DNA of 64,000 nucleotides. Source: Endozoicomonas sp. Mp262 (GTDB lineage Bacteria; Pseudomonadota; Gammaproteobacteria; Pseudomonadales; Endozoicomonadaceae). A program made the translations under genes and the position numbers. The stretch covers positions 4,846,501 through 4,910,500 of the forward strand of contig NZ_CP092489.1 of NCBI RefSeq assembly GCF_025643335.1, given 5' to 3'. The first letter of the stretch is position 1, and every line of letters starts with the position of its first letter. The notes beneath the pieces were generated by a model. It saw only the letters and a program-made list of their open reading frames with translations. It had not been told where the DNA came from and made no database searches. Shown piece by piece: positions 48,284-57,073 of the stretch.

Positions 48284-50025
48284 GTAAGTTCTCAATAACT
48301 GCTGGATAGCTGCAAAATTCTGATATACATCTATCCTTCCCTCATGCAACCCCCAATCAATCAAGAGCAAGTGTACTCACCTGCGAGATTACTGAATCTT
48401 GTTGCTCAGCAGCAAGGGCAGATTACTCAGCAGCAAGAGCAGATAGCGAAGCTTCAAGCGCTTGTTGAGGCACTGCAAGCGCAGATTCGTCGTCTTAAAA
48501 AACTGCCGCCAAAGCCTGATATCAGACCCAATACAAAACCAAAAGATGATGGTAAAAAGGGTGATAATGGTCCCGGTGATGACAACGAACCGCCTGATAA
48601 TTCAGGGAAACGTAAGGTTGAGAAGCCTGGCGAACGAACACGAAAAAATCGCCAACAGCCTGATAAGCCAGCAACAGAAAAAATCATCACCGTAGAAGTA
48701 TCTGATGTCCCGTCTGGTTCGACACCAAACGGATTTAGCTCTTTTTCTGTACAAGAGCTGACTATTCAGGCGTTCACGGTCGAGTATCATTTGGAGCAAT
48801 GGCAGACGCCCGACGGACAAACCATCACAGCAAAACCTCCCGAAAGCCTGCATGGACATCACTATGGACCACAACTCCAGTCCTATTTGTTGTACCAGCA
48901 TCACGGTTGCTCGGTGACTCAGCCGCAGCTGTTGGACTGGTTGTGGGATATAGGAATCTCAATGTCCGCGGGAGAACTTCATCGGCTACTCACTGAAGGT
49001 CATACTGACTTTCATGAAGAAAAAGACGCTTTGCTGGCAACAGGGTTCAAATGCTCCCGCTACATCCAGACCGATGACACCGGAGCTAGGCATAAAGGAC
49101 AAAATGGCTACTGTACCATTATCAACAATGAGCTATTTGCCTGGTTTGAGAGCACAGGCAGTAAGAGTAGGGAAAACTTCCTGAGCCTCTTGCATCGCCC
49201 CTGGAAGACTTATTCCGTCACGCAGGACGCCTTGGACTATCTGGAAAAATTTGATTACCCGGAGAAGTGGCTAAGCATCATCAGGCAATACATGGGCGTT
49301 ACGTTTTTAAACCGGGAAGCCTGGGAAGCAGCCCTTAACGACCATGGGCTAACGGGAAAGACCCGGCGCAAGCAAGCAGCAGAAGCGCTTATTTACAGCA
49401 GCTTAATGGCTCATGGTATGGGACACCTGACCACATTCAGTGATGGTGCTCAGCAGTTCAACGTATTCAACCATGCTCAATGCTGGGTTCATGCGGAGCG
49501 GGGATTGGCTAAAGTCCACCCGGTCAATGAGCAGCAAGCCAGTGCACAGTACTGGTGTCGTACATGGTTCTGGGCTATCTACAACGATTTAAAAGTCTTC
49601 AAGGCCAGCCCCGATAAAAGTAAAGCTCAAAACATACGTCGCGATTTCAAGGCCCTGACTAATACCCAGGTAGACTTTCCTGATTTACAGGACGCACTGT
49701 CAGGGCTGGTCGTTATAGAGAAGGAATTGCTACAGGTACTCGATGCTCCAAGCCTTCCGCTCCATAACAACCTGAGCGAAAGCCAAATACGGGAATACGT
49801 GAAACGACGAAAAATCAGCGGCGGCACAAAAAGCAAAGCGGGAAGAAAGTGCCGGGATACGTTTGCCAGCCTGAAAAAAACTTGCCGGTTGTACGGTTTA
49901 TCGTTTTGGCATTATCTGAAAGATCGAATCATGGGCAGTGGCAGTTTTCCCTGGTTGCCCGACCTGATAGAACAAGCATCCAGCGACTTTTCGTGTGGGT
50001 TAACCAGCAGTTATTGAGAACTTAC
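48284..50025 (+). mobile_element. IS66 family element (ISBst12-like, 1742 bp)
   Basis: 22-bp perfect terminal inverted repeats (GTAAGTTCTCAATAAC at the left, complement at 50004-50025) are flanked by an 8-bp target duplication ACCAAAAC (48276-48283 and 50026-50033), the IS66 hallmark. It carries a single transposase gene and lacks the accessory tnpA/tnpB genes, as in the ISBst12 subgroup. It landed just downstream of rloB. Confidence 0.95.
48344..50017 (+). CDS. IS66 family transposase (TnpC-type)
   Basis: 557 residues. An N-terminal coiled coil (LVAQQQGQITQQQEQIAKLQ) is followed by a charged, Pro-rich linker (~55-115). The DDE domain runs from ~160: ESLHGHHYGPQLQSYLLYQHHGCS, first Asp in YIQTDDTG, a His-rich insertion (HAQCWVHAERGL) and a C-terminal region with the catalytic Glu in LHNNLSESQIREYVKRRKISGG. 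It fills the element almost end to end; its last codons lie inside the right inverted repeat. Confidence 0.93.
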   Translation: MQPPINQEQVYSPARLLNLVAQQQGQITQQQEQIAKLQALVEALQAQIRRLKKLPPKPDIRPNTKPKDDGKKGDNGPGDDNEPPDNSGKRKVEKPGERTRKNRQQPDKPATEKIITVEVSDVPSGSTPNGFSSFSVQELTIQAFTVEYHLEQWQTPDGQTITAKPPESLHGHHYGPQLQSYLLYQHHGCSVTQPQLLDWLWDIGISMSAGELHRLLTEGHTDFHEEKDALLATGFKCSRYIQTDDTGARHKGQNGYCTIINNELFAWFESTGSKSRENFLSLLHRPWKTYSVTQDALDYLEKFDYPEKWLSIIRQYMGVTFLNREAWEAALNDHGLTGKTRRKQAAEALIYSSLMAHGMGHLTTFSDGAQQFNVFNHAQCWVHAERGLAKVHPVNEQQASAQYWCRTWFWAIYNDLKVFKASPDKSKAQNIRRDFKALTNTQVDFPDLQDALSGLVVIEKELLQVLDAPSLPLHNNLSESQIREYVKRRKISGGTKSKAGRKCRDTFASLKKTCRLYGLSFWHYLKDRIMGSGSFPWLPDLIEQASSDFSCGLTSSY

Positions 50026-50123
50026 ACCAAAACTTAACCAATCTATCGGTATTTTATTTCAATTCAAATTTCTAACTTCGTGTTATGAGCACCTCCAGTA
50101 AAGTAACTTTAAATATTCTGAAA

Positions 50124-50174
50124 AGGTCAAATAACAAACAATAGCTCCTATCATTAAAAACCATTATTTGACCT
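50124..50174. repeat. 11-bp inverted repeat in the island's right spacer
   Basis: AGGTCAAATAA (50124-50134) and its exact complement TTATTTGACCT (50164-50174) are 29 nt apart. It lies in the 340-bp spacer between the IS66 element and the lipoprotein operon, where I see no gene. Meaning unknown. Confidence 0.4.
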
Positions 50175-50285
50175 GTGCAGTAATTTTTAGCATATCAAGT
50201 AGGAGGTGAGCCCCCCCGCCTTGCCACCATACGTACTGGAACAGACCGATCATGGTGCTAAGCACCATACTCGGCACAACAAAAA

Positions 50286-50314
50286 AACCGGGTCGATATA
50301 AATATCGCCCGGTT
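50286..50314 (-). terminator. Rho-independent terminator of the lipoprotein operon
   Basis: On the minus strand a GC-rich stem (AACCGGGCGATA pairing with TATCGACCCGGTT, one bulged base) is followed directly by seven U residues. It lies 60 bp after the DUF799 gene stop and is the clearest intrinsic terminator in the window. Confidence 0.85.
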
Positions 50315-50327
50315 ACAAGTAATTAAC

Positions 50328-50357
50328 GACAGTTTTCGTCAGAAGTGACGAAAGTCG
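50328..50357. promoter_or_regulatory. Second copy of the TTTTCGTCA-N4-TGACGAAA palindrome
   Basis: TTTTCGTCA, GAAG, TGACGAAA with flanking CGAC/GTCG, a close variant of the palindrome at 44684-44711. It lies between the lipoprotein operon stop and its terminator. The two copies bracket the accessory island. It could be a protein-binding site, a dispersed repeat or an old insertion boundary. Confidence 0.45.
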
Positions 50358-50373
50358 ACACAGCTGAATATAA

Positions 50374-51060
50374 CTATTTCGCCTTGGCTGACGCCTCAAG
50401 CTTCGCCTTCAGATAAGGACCAGGAGGTAAACGGGTATTATCCGTATGAATCACCATCCAGTTAGCCTCTCGGGTGAGTGGCATATAGTTAGGAGCCGCT
50501 CGCGTAATTGCAGCATTAATCGCCATACCCACCAGATCCGCCAGCGGATCACCTGTTGACTGATTATCCGGTGAATAGGTCATGGTCTTATGGGCAGTCC
50601 ATAACTCCTCACCTGAATGTCCATCCATTATTTTGTAGTTAAACTCCACAGTAACCGTGGTATTAATCAACAAATACTGGGCATCCCATCTGTCAATAGT
50701 GACATATAAAATGGCATCGGCATCGAACATACCACCAATTTTTGCCGGATCAGCAGCCTGAACCAGGTTGGCATCGTATAACCCCTCAGATTCCAGCACC
50801 GTTTTAACCGTATTAACCGGATAAACATAGTAGCCCCGTTCCGCAAGAGGATAACTGATAGAGCTAAGGAAATAACTCGGTGCATCAACATCCACAGAAT
50901 TGTTAACCACCGGTAATATCAAAATTGATTTTACCCCGGCCACTTCCAGCGGATGAGGCCCACTAACCTTCGGTGCTGTACCGGCACAACCGGCAAGAAT
51001 AAAACAGATGGCCAGTGCGAAGAGTTTCAAATGGTTCTGTGCGCTTTTTATAACTATCAT
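50374..51060 (-). CDS. DUF799 lipoprotein (GNA1162-like)
   Basis: 228 residues with lipobox signal (CFILAGC). The DUF799 core is visible: SILILPVVNNSVDVDAPSYFLSSISYPLAERGYYVYPVNTVKTVLESEGL, then DADAILYVTIDRWDAQYLLI and a C-terminal PNYMPLTREAN. The family is named for the neisserial surface lipoprotein GNA1162 and adopts a TolB-like fold. It is the last gene of a four-gene lipoprotein operon (CsgG-like, small lipoprotein, DUF4810, DUF799) found together in several proteobacteria; joint function unknown. Confidence 0.88.
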   Translation of the reverse strand: MIVIKSAQNHLKLFALAICFILAGCAGTAPKVSGPHPLEVAGVKSILILPVVNNSVDVDAPSYFLSSISYPLAERGYYVYPVNTVKTVLESEGLYDANLVQAADPAKIGGMFDADAILYVTIDRWDAQYLLINTTVTVEFNYKIMDGHSGEELWTAHKTMTYSPDNQSTGDPLADLVGMAINAAITRAAPNYMPLTREANWMVIHTDNTRLPPGPYLKAKLEASAKAK

Positions 51061-51062
51061 CC

Positions 51063-51413
51063 CTATGATCTCTTTTCCAAATTGCTAATCATGGCATTCA
51101 TGAAATGCCGGCTTTCTGGCCAGAGATCACTCTCTTTTCGGTAGTATGACAAGGCTTCCTTTTTTTTGCCCTGATTCAGCAGAGCCGTACCATACTCCGC
51201 ATACAATCCCGGAGGCACAGCTCCGGACTGCTCAGCACGAGCTATACTCTCTTGCAAGTGAGCAATGTAAGTCTCCAGCTCTGCCGGGGTTTTATAATAC
51301 TCATAGGTTGAGTCTTCGTAATCACCCCATTGATACAGGGTGTTTGTTGTCTGGCAGCCTGCCAGCATTAACAGGCAGGCAACAACGGGTATTACTTTGA
51401 TGCAGTGTTTCAT
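51063..51413 (-). CDS. DUF4810 lipoprotein
   Basis: 116 residues with lipobox LLMLAGC. The core YQWGDYEDSTYEYYKTPAELETYIAHLQESI and the TPR-like tail PPGLYAEYGTALLNQGKKKEALSYYRKESDLWPESRHFM identify DUF4810. It starts inside the preceding gene's stop (4-bp ATGA overlap) and ends 2 bp before DUF799, so translation is coupled. Confidence 0.9.
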   Translation of the reverse strand: MKHCIKVIPVVACLLMLAGCQTTNTLYQWGDYEDSTYEYYKTPAELETYIAHLQESIARAEQSGAVPPGLYAEYGTALLNQGKKKEALSYYRKESDLWPESRHFMNAMISNLEKRS

Positions 51414-51733
51414 AGTCCGGGAACCCCAAAGACTTTGGCAGCCCCACGGGAAATATAAAACTGCTGTTCCAATAATGGCAGGCCATTACGCACCACTTTC
51501 AGCATGTGTGTACCAGGCTCAATAATCAGTGCTGATTGCTCGGCCTTGAAATCCTTGGCAAAACCAAGCTCTACCCCATCAATCAGCACTATATCTTCGG
51601 GCTGGGCATTTTCAAACATCACCAATGGCCTGTCATCAAGGACATGGGCCTTTTGGGTCACTGAACAGGCAGCCAAACCAAAAGAGAGCAGTGTTGCAAG
51701 CAATATATTCCTGATAGCCATTTTATTTTCCAT
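51410..51733 (-). CDS. Small lipoprotein of the CsgG-DUF4810-DUF799 operon
   Basis: 107 residues with lipobox FGLAAC. The mature part is a short beta-rich domain (PEDIVLIDGVELGFAKDF, LIIEPGTHMLKVVRNGLPLLEQQFYISRG), resembling PEGA-type or carbohydrate-binding-like folds that sit on surface lipoproteins. It lies 3 bp after the CsgG-like gene and overlaps DUF4810. Family name not certain. Confidence 0.8.
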   Translation of the reverse strand: MENKMAIRNILLATLLSFGLAACSVTQKAHVLDDRPLVMFENAQPEDIVLIDGVELGFAKDFKAEQSALIIEPGTHMLKVVRNGLPLLEQQFYISRGAAKVFGVPGL

Positions 51734-51736
51734 CTT

Positions 51737-52690
51737 TTATTCAACCACTTCCAGACTACTGATAGGCAGACCGGCAATATTACCACTGACCACGTGAGCA
51801 ACACTTCCTTCGGTGGTTTCAGTTTCACCAAAATTACTATCGATCTGTATCCGCGCCACTTCTTTACCGGGCAAGGTAATAGTAAATCCTGTCTGGGCGG
51901 ACTTCACCTGCTTACCCAGCTGTTTTACTGTCAGCTCTTTACCAGGTCTCAACCCCTGATGATTACCACCACTGATATAAACCAGACCATCTTCAACATG
52001 CAGGATACTGGTTTTCCATGGCTGGCTGTTAAGATTGCTAATCATGCCATCAATAACATCACTGATGGCGTTGGAAATAGCCCTGTCGGTCAGGGTTCCG
52101 TCATAACCGGCCTTTGCACCAAACCCTAATACGGCACCGGCCTCCGCAGTGGCTTCCCCTGAACCAGTGGCTGAGAAGTAAGCCTGCCCTGTCTTTACAT
52201 TAACCAGACGCACTTCCACTTTAGCGACGGCAGTCTGTTTTTTAGTGGAACTCAAAAAACCGGACCTTCCGGTGATATTGCGGCCAAACTCAGTGAGGGA
52301 ACCCACAATTAATGTGTCAACGCCAACCAGCTCACTGTCCGTACCGCTAATTACTCTCTCTTTTTCTATACGGTCAAGATCCGGACGTTCCAGCACAACA
52401 AACTGACCAGACTCCACCAGTCGTGCAGACACCATATCCGATACCTGCTTACCCAGTGGATCGCCATGCTCATCCCTCAACAGCGAACGACCATAGGTGG
52501 TTTCATTAGTAATTCGACCTATGGCTACCTTTCTCTTCAACCCCACTACGGGTTGTTTTTTGAGCATTTCCTGCTGGGCATGTTTTTGTTCTGCACGAGC
52601 TACCGGCGCTTCCTTGACATCGATGTGCGATGATTTAAACACACAACCTGTCATTAATAATACAGCACCTATAATGGCAATTTTCTTCAT
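51737..52690 (-). CDS. CsgG/HfaB family lipoprotein
   Basis: 317 residues with lipobox LLMTGC. CsgG-like features: KRKVAIGRITNETTYGRSLL, DMVSARLVESGQFVVLERPDLDRI, VDTLIVGSLTEFGRN, then VEVRLVNVKTGQAYFSATGSGEA. CsgG proper forms an outer-membrane secretion pore for curli; members of this operon type lack curli genes, so the role is probably envelope-related but undefined. First gene of the four-gene lipoprotein operon. Confidence 0.88.
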   Translation of the reverse strand: MKKIAIIGAVLLMTGCVFKSSHIDVKEAPVARAEQKHAQQEMLKKQPVVGLKRKVAIGRITNETTYGRSLLRDEHGDPLGKQVSDMVSARLVESGQFVVLERPDLDRIEKERVISGTDSELVGVDTLIVGSLTEFGRNITGRSGFLSSTKKQTAVAKVEVRLVNVKTGQAYFSATGSGEATAEAGAVLGFGAKAGYDGTLTDRAISNAISDVIDGMISNLNSQPWKTSILHVEDGLVYISGGNHQGLRPGKELTVKQLGKQVKSAQTGFTITLPGKEVARIQIDSNFGETETTEGSVAHVVSGNIAGLPISSLEVVE

Positions 52691-52871
52691 AATTATCGTG
52701 TTACTCCTGCATGGTAGGCTAGCTCACGGTGTTCCTGACCGGGTATTAGCACATCATTTCAATAAGATTATTGTGAAGTACCTTGCATGGTTAGTTGAGT
52801 CGTATTTTCCCCATTGATGCAAAACAACACTTCAACACGGGGCTATCAGGCGGATAAATATCAAAGGCGGT

Positions 52872-52904
52872 GAGCCACATCCTTATATTCCCTGGATGTA
52901 GCTC
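52872..52904 (-). terminator. Hairpin after the hyf operon
   Basis: On the minus strand GAGCUACAUCC pairs with GGAUGUGGCUC (one G-U pair) around an 11-nt loop, about 25 bp after the hycI stop. The G-U pair fits transcription from the hyf side. The T-tract is weak, so termination efficiency is uncertain. Confidence 0.6.
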
Positions 52905-52928
52905 TTTACTAAAAGAAGAAGTTAGCAG

Positions 52929-53426
52929 CTACACTGCCTCAAAACCACCAGCACCCCGCCAATCTGGCAGAGCCTTGTAAACTGTCTCAACAGCGGCAGT
53001 CATCATCTCGGTCATGGGGAATGAAAAAGCGACAATGGCAGGCTGAATACCCACAAAGAGCACTTCAGGAACAAATGTCTTCAGCTCATCAATGACAAAG
53101 TTCAGTGGTAGTGTGTGGGTGGACATAATAAACATATCCGCAATGGACTCAGGATCAATAATACGGATAGAACCCGCTTCCAGGCCAATCTCGGCAGCAT
53201 CCACCACTAACACCCGGTCAGGGTTTAATGCCCTCACCTGATGAATACAGTTTTCCGGAGCCGTACCTGCATCAATCACAGTCCAGGAATCCACTGGTTT
53301 CGCTGCCATCATCTCCGCCAGGAGCGGACCAGCACCGTCGTCAGCCATCATGCTGTTACCAACGGCCACTACCACATTCACAGCCTGTTTTACATTGCCA
53401 CAGCTGGCGTCAGTGATATCGTTCAA
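52929..53426 (-). CDS. hycI: Hydrogenase maturation protease HycI
   Basis: Cleaves the C-terminal extension from the large subunit after nickel insertion. 165 residues: VAVGNSMMADDGAGPLLAEMM carries the first metal-sensing Asp, VLVVDAAEIGLEAGSIRII the second, STHTLPLNFVIDEL the His, and VLFVGIQPAIV a conserved strand. Its substrate is HyfG in the same operon, whose C-terminal extension is present (see that gene). Overlaps hyfJ by 4 bp. Confidence 0.93.
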   Translation of the reverse strand: MNDITDASCGNVKQAVNVVVAVGNSMMADDGAGPLLAEMMAAKPVDSWTVIDAGTAPENCIHQVRALNPDRVLVVDAAEIGLEAGSIRIIDPESIADMFIMSTHTLPLNFVIDELKTFVPEVLFVGIQPAIVAFSFPMTEMMTAAVETVYKALPDWRGAGGFEAV

Positions 53427-53878
53427 TGATCTCTCACCATTAAATACATTGTGGGTTCACGATGGATAGCCGCCAGAATTCCAATAAATTCTGCGGTTAG
53501 CTGCTGCTCCCTTAATGACAGTTGCGATGCAGGAATGGCATCAAAGGCAGCCGCCAGCATCCGGGTATGCTCTGGAAAAATGGTGATCTCACCAAAGGTA
53601 AAAAAGCCAGCCATTTTCCTTCGGGCTTCACCATCCTCAGGTAAATGGCTTAACCATTGCTGATATTCAGTTCCACTACACTGCAGCGATACCTTAAGAC
53701 AATCTACAATACCCAGGTGATGACCAATGGCCAGGCTGTAATAAAGCACCTCCCTGGCCTCTTCCGGGATATCATAGTTTTCATCCACAAACTTCCGGTG
53801 CAAGGTGTAAAACTTCACCTCATCAGAGGGCTGACGTTTTTTACCGTCGTCCCCGCAGTATTCCTTGCTATACATCAC
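53423..53878 (-). CDS. hyfJ: Formate hydrogenlyase assembly protein HyfJ/HycH
   Basis: 151 residues of the HycH/HyfJ family: VKFYTLHRKFVDENYDIPEEAREVLYYSLAIGHHLGIVDC and FFTFGEITIFPEHTRML. HycH is required for large-subunit maturation. It sits between hyfI and hycI with 2-bp spacing and a 4-bp overlap, as in E. coli gene order. Confidence 0.9.
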   Translation of the reverse strand: MMYSKEYCGDDGKKRQPSDEVKFYTLHRKFVDENYDIPEEAREVLYYSLAIGHHLGIVDCLKVSLQCSGTEYQQWLSHLPEDGEARRKMAGFFTFGEITIFPEHTRMLAAAFDAIPASQLSLREQQLTAEFIGILAAIHREPTMYLMVRDH

Positions 53879-53880
53879 CT

Positions 53881-54723
53881 TTACCCATCACTCCCTGCTG
53901 CCAGATCTTCGGGAACAGCCCGGCCGCTTAATTCCGCCAGTGAGACACGATAAAGATTTTCCACGATTTCCCTGAACCGCGGATCGTTCTTGCCATCCAG
54001 CCATGTCCTGATTTTCTGATCTACATCCTCCGGAGTACACTCCGCCAGCAAACTCATAAACTCATCAGCAATCACCTGCCCCTGGCGATAACCCGCCAAC
54101 CTGCGAGCCTCCCGCTCAATAATCACTTTCATTTCCAGGGGAATGCCTGTGTGCTGGAGCGTTACCCGTTCCCCAGGCTGCTCCTCATGACTTTGGGCTT
54201 TCAGTTTTTGATCCAGAATGCCCAGCGCCACCGCCAATCCATAGATGGTGGCTGCCGGTGTTGGTGGGCAGCCCGGAATATAAACGTCAACCGGTACGAT
54301 TTTATCGGTTCCGCCCCAGACACAATAAAGGTCATGAAAAATACCACCGTCGCAACCGCAGGCGCCATAGGACACCACTATTTTAGGATCAGGTGCTGCT
54401 TCATAAGCCCTCAGCGCTGGCATTCTCATGGCCCGGGTCACTGCACCGGTAAACAGGAGAATATCCGCATGGCGGGGAGAGGCCACTACCTTGATACCAA
54501 AACGCTCTGCATCAAAGACCGGCGTGGTGGCGGCGAAAATCTCGATTTCACAGGCATTACAGCCACCACAGTCAACCCGGTAGACATAGGCTGAGCGCTT
54601 GATATCCTCGGCCAGGATGGACTTCATCTTGATCAGATGTTCATCCTGCTCCACCGGTACTGCCGTGGTATGGTCTTTTCCCGCCAGCTCTTTTATACCC
54701 TTCATAGCACCACTCATACTCAA
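53881..54723 (-). CDS. hyfI: Hydrogenase-4 small subunit HyfI
   Basis: NuoB-like small subunit of group 4 NiFe hydrogenase, holding the proximal 4Fe-4S cluster. 280 residues. Cluster ligands: [13 protein letters not shown], then [15 protein letters not shown], and [16 protein letters not shown]. The C-terminal ~100 residues extend beyond NuoB as in HycG/HyfI. It overlaps the hyfH stop by 4 bp. Confidence 0.95.
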   Translation of the reverse strand: MSMSGAMKGIKELAGKDHTTAVPVEQDEHLIKMKSILAEDIKRSAYVYRVDCGGCNACEIEIFAATTPVFDAERFGIKVVASPRHADILLFTGAVTRAMRMPALRAYEAAPDPKIVVSYGACGCDGGIFHDLYCVWGGTDKIVPVDVYIPGCPPTPAATIYGLAVALGILDQKLKAQSHEEQPGERVTLQHTGIPLEMKVIIEREARRLAGYRQGQVIADEFMSLLAECTPEDVDQKIRTWLDGKNDPRFREIVENLYRVSLAELSGRAVPEDLAAGSDG

Positions 54724-55283
54724 TATCCTTCCGCCTGGGTTGCCGTGTTCAGGTATCTGCCGTGGAATATATTGTCACTGTCCAGCATATTCTGCTTGCG
54801 ACGGCACTCGGGACAGCTTTCCAACTGCTGGCGGTAAGATGCCACCTGTTCTTCCGACATACCGGACTGAACCAGCAAGTCCATGGTATAGCGAACGGCC
54901 TTCAATGGCGCAAAAGGTGCCTCACAGACCTGACAGTGCGCCAACTTGAAATGGGCATCTTCGTAAAGATCCTGCTTCTTGGTCACCGCCAGTTCAAACT
55001 CTTTGGAAAGCTTAATGGCACCAGTGGGGCAAACCTCTTCACAACGACCACAGAAAATACAGCGCGCCATGGACAGTTCCCAGCGACGGCTGCCTTCTTC
55101 TGTATCGGTTTCCATAATCAGGGCATTAGCCGGGCAAGCCCGGGTACAGGCTGCACAGGCAATACACTGCTCAGCAGAATAATCCGGTTTGCCCCGAAAA
55201 TCCTCGCACACCTCAAGAGGGGCAAAAGGATACTTGACCGTGCTCTTACCCGCCCTGGCAATGGTTTTAAATAACTTGAACAT
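54720..55283 (-). CDS. hyfH: Hydrogenase-4 ferredoxin-like subunit HyfH
   Basis: NuoI-like electron-transfer subunit linking HydN/HyfA to the hydrogenase core. 187 residues with two 4Fe-4S motifs ([12 protein letters not shown] and [12 protein letters not shown]) and an extra C-terminal Cys pair region (CQVC, CPEC) typical of HycF/HyfH. Membrane-side protein without transmembrane helices. Coupled to hyfI. Confidence 0.95.
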   Translation of the reverse strand: MFKLFKTIARAGKSTVKYPFAPLEVCEDFRGKPDYSAEQCIACAACTRACPANALIMETDTEEGSRRWELSMARCIFCGRCEEVCPTGAIKLSKEFELAVTKKQDLYEDAHFKLAHCQVCEAPFAPLKAVRYTMDLLVQSGMSEEQVASYRQQLESCPECRRKQNMLDSDNIFHGRYLNTATQAEGY

Positions 55284-55293
55284 GGTGAGTCTC

Positions 55294-57039
55294 TTACTTC
55301 AAAGGAGAGTGCTTCCGTTCGATGCCGTAACGCTCAAACTCTTTATAGGCCACAGTTTTGCTCTTGCCTTTGCGGGTATCAACAATAGTGACCCGATCAG
55401 TACAGGAGTAGCAGGGGTCCAGACTACCAATAATCAGCGGCGCATCAGACACCGTATTGCCCCGAAGCATATAACGCAATGGCGGCCAGTTAGCATAGGT
55501 GGCTGCCCGGCAACGCCAGCGGAACAATTTCTGGTTATCCCCAGTCATACTCCAGTGGACATTCTCTCCCCGTGGCGCTTCAGTAAAGCCCAGGGCAAAC
55601 TTATGGGGCTGATAAGTAAAGCCTTCCACCAGCAGGTCACCGCCAGGCAGATGATCCAGACCAAACTCCACAATGTTCAGGGAGTCCAGCACTTCTTTCA
55701 CCCGCACCAGCACCCGGGACTGCACATCACCGCCATCCAAAGAGTGTAGCTCCATTGGTACACTGCCGTATGCTTCCAGGGTACTACCATGAACGGTTCG
55801 GGCATCCCGCTTATGACCACTGGCCCGGATCAATGGCCCCACAGGGCTGAAATCCCTGGCGATTTTATGATCCAGAATACCCACTCCGGCAATACGCTGA
55901 TCCAGATTCGGAGTAGCCAGCAGCATATCCACCAGTTCGGTGAACTCCTTGCGCACTTCACGAACCAGTTTTATGCCTTTAACCCGCTGCTCCTTGAGAA
56001 TATCCCGACGTACCCCACCGATCAGGTTCAGGCCGTAGGTTTTCCGGGCACCGGTCAACAGCTCGGCCAGCACCATGGTCTTTTCCCGGAGCCGGAAGAA
56101 CTGCATAAAACCGGTATCAAAGCCCACAAAATGGCTGGACAGACCGATATTCAGCAGGTGACTGTGCAGACGTTCCACTTCCAACAATACAGTCCGGATC
56201 ATTTTCGCCCTTGGCGGCACCGGAATTCCCAGGGCATTTTCGATGGTATTACTATAGGCGACACTATGAGTAAAACCACAGATACCACAGACCCGGTCTG
56301 CCAGGAAGGCAATCTCATGGTAACCCATACGGGTTTCAGCCAGCTTTTCCATGCCACGATGGACATAGAACATCCGGTAATCCGCATCAACAATGGTTTC
56401 GCCTTCTACGAACAAGCGGAAGTGTCCGGGTTCATCAGAGGTAATATGCAACGGGCCTACAGGAACAACATTGTTGCTGTCATCCCCAAGCTGGTTATCA
56501 AACTGATAGGTTTCCGTATCAGTAGTGGGCGCAGGGCGCTGGCGATAATCCATGGCATCCTTTTGTAAAGGATGGAGGTTTTCCGGCCAGTCATCAGGCA
56601 ACACCAAACGACGCTGATCAGGCAAGCCCACTGGGCGAAGGCCAAACATATCCCGGGCTTCCCGCTCACCCCAGACCGCAGCAGGAATAGTGGGGGTAAT
56701 GGAAGGAAATTCCATGCTAACGGGATCAATCAGAATTTTAACCGTCAGCCAGCTTTTAACAATCCCTTCCATAGACATGGAATGGTATAGGGCAAAGTGT
56801 CCATTCAGGCTGCGCTCATCATTACCAAAGGAAACTGCCAGCCAGCCGCCCTGGTCATAGTAAAGCCACTGCATCACCTCAATCAGCGAAGTTTTATTGA
56901 CCGTAATGGTCACCTGATTTTCAGTTTGCCACTCTTCATCAATCACCGCTCCGGGAAAGCGCTGACGAACACCGTTCACATAACCCTGGCCCACTCTTCC
57001 GTAGTTCTGGCCAGAGGCTTCAGTTTTTATATCGTACAT
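55294..57039 (-). CDS. hyfG: Hydrogenase-4 large (catalytic) subunit HyfG
   Basis: Ni-Fe catalytic subunit of the group 4 hydrogenase; evolves H2 with electrons from formate. 581 residues: an N-terminal NuoC-like domain (to ~170) fused to a NuoD-like domain, as in HycE. Active-site Cys pairs are RVCGICGFTHS (Cys251, Cys254) and DPCYSCTDR (Cys543, Cys546). A 32-residue C-terminal extension follows Arg549, identical in length to that removed by HycI from HycE. A C-terminal RKHSPLK end also matches HycE. Confidence 0.97.
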   Translation of the reverse strand: MYDIKTEASGQNYGRVGQGYVNGVRQRFPGAVIDEEWQTENQVTITVNKTSLIEVMQWLYYDQGGWLAVSFGNDERSLNGHFALYHSMSMEGIVKSWLTVKILIDPVSMEFPSITPTIPAAVWGEREARDMFGLRPVGLPDQRRLVLPDDWPENLHPLQKDAMDYRQRPAPTTDTETYQFDNQLGDDSNNVVPVGPLHITSDEPGHFRLFVEGETIVDADYRMFYVHRGMEKLAETRMGYHEIAFLADRVCGICGFTHSVAYSNTIENALGIPVPPRAKMIRTVLLEVERLHSHLLNIGLSSHFVGFDTGFMQFFRLREKTMVLAELLTGARKTYGLNLIGGVRRDILKEQRVKGIKLVREVRKEFTELVDMLLATPNLDQRIAGVGILDHKIARDFSPVGPLIRASGHKRDARTVHGSTLEAYGSVPMELHSLDGGDVQSRVLVRVKEVLDSLNIVEFGLDHLPGGDLLVEGFTYQPHKFALGFTEAPRGENVHWSMTGDNQKLFRWRCRAATYANWPPLRYMLRGNTVSDAPLIIGSLDPCYSCTDRVTIVDTRKGKSKTVAYKEFERYGIERKHSPLK

Positions 57040-57073
57040 TGCAAAAAAATCTCTTTATACTGCTCTTGGCGCT

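Noticed and set aside
54151-56568. Several plus-strand frames of 150-260 codons across hyfG-hyfI
   Set aside because: All are antisense to well-identified hydrogenase subunit genes.
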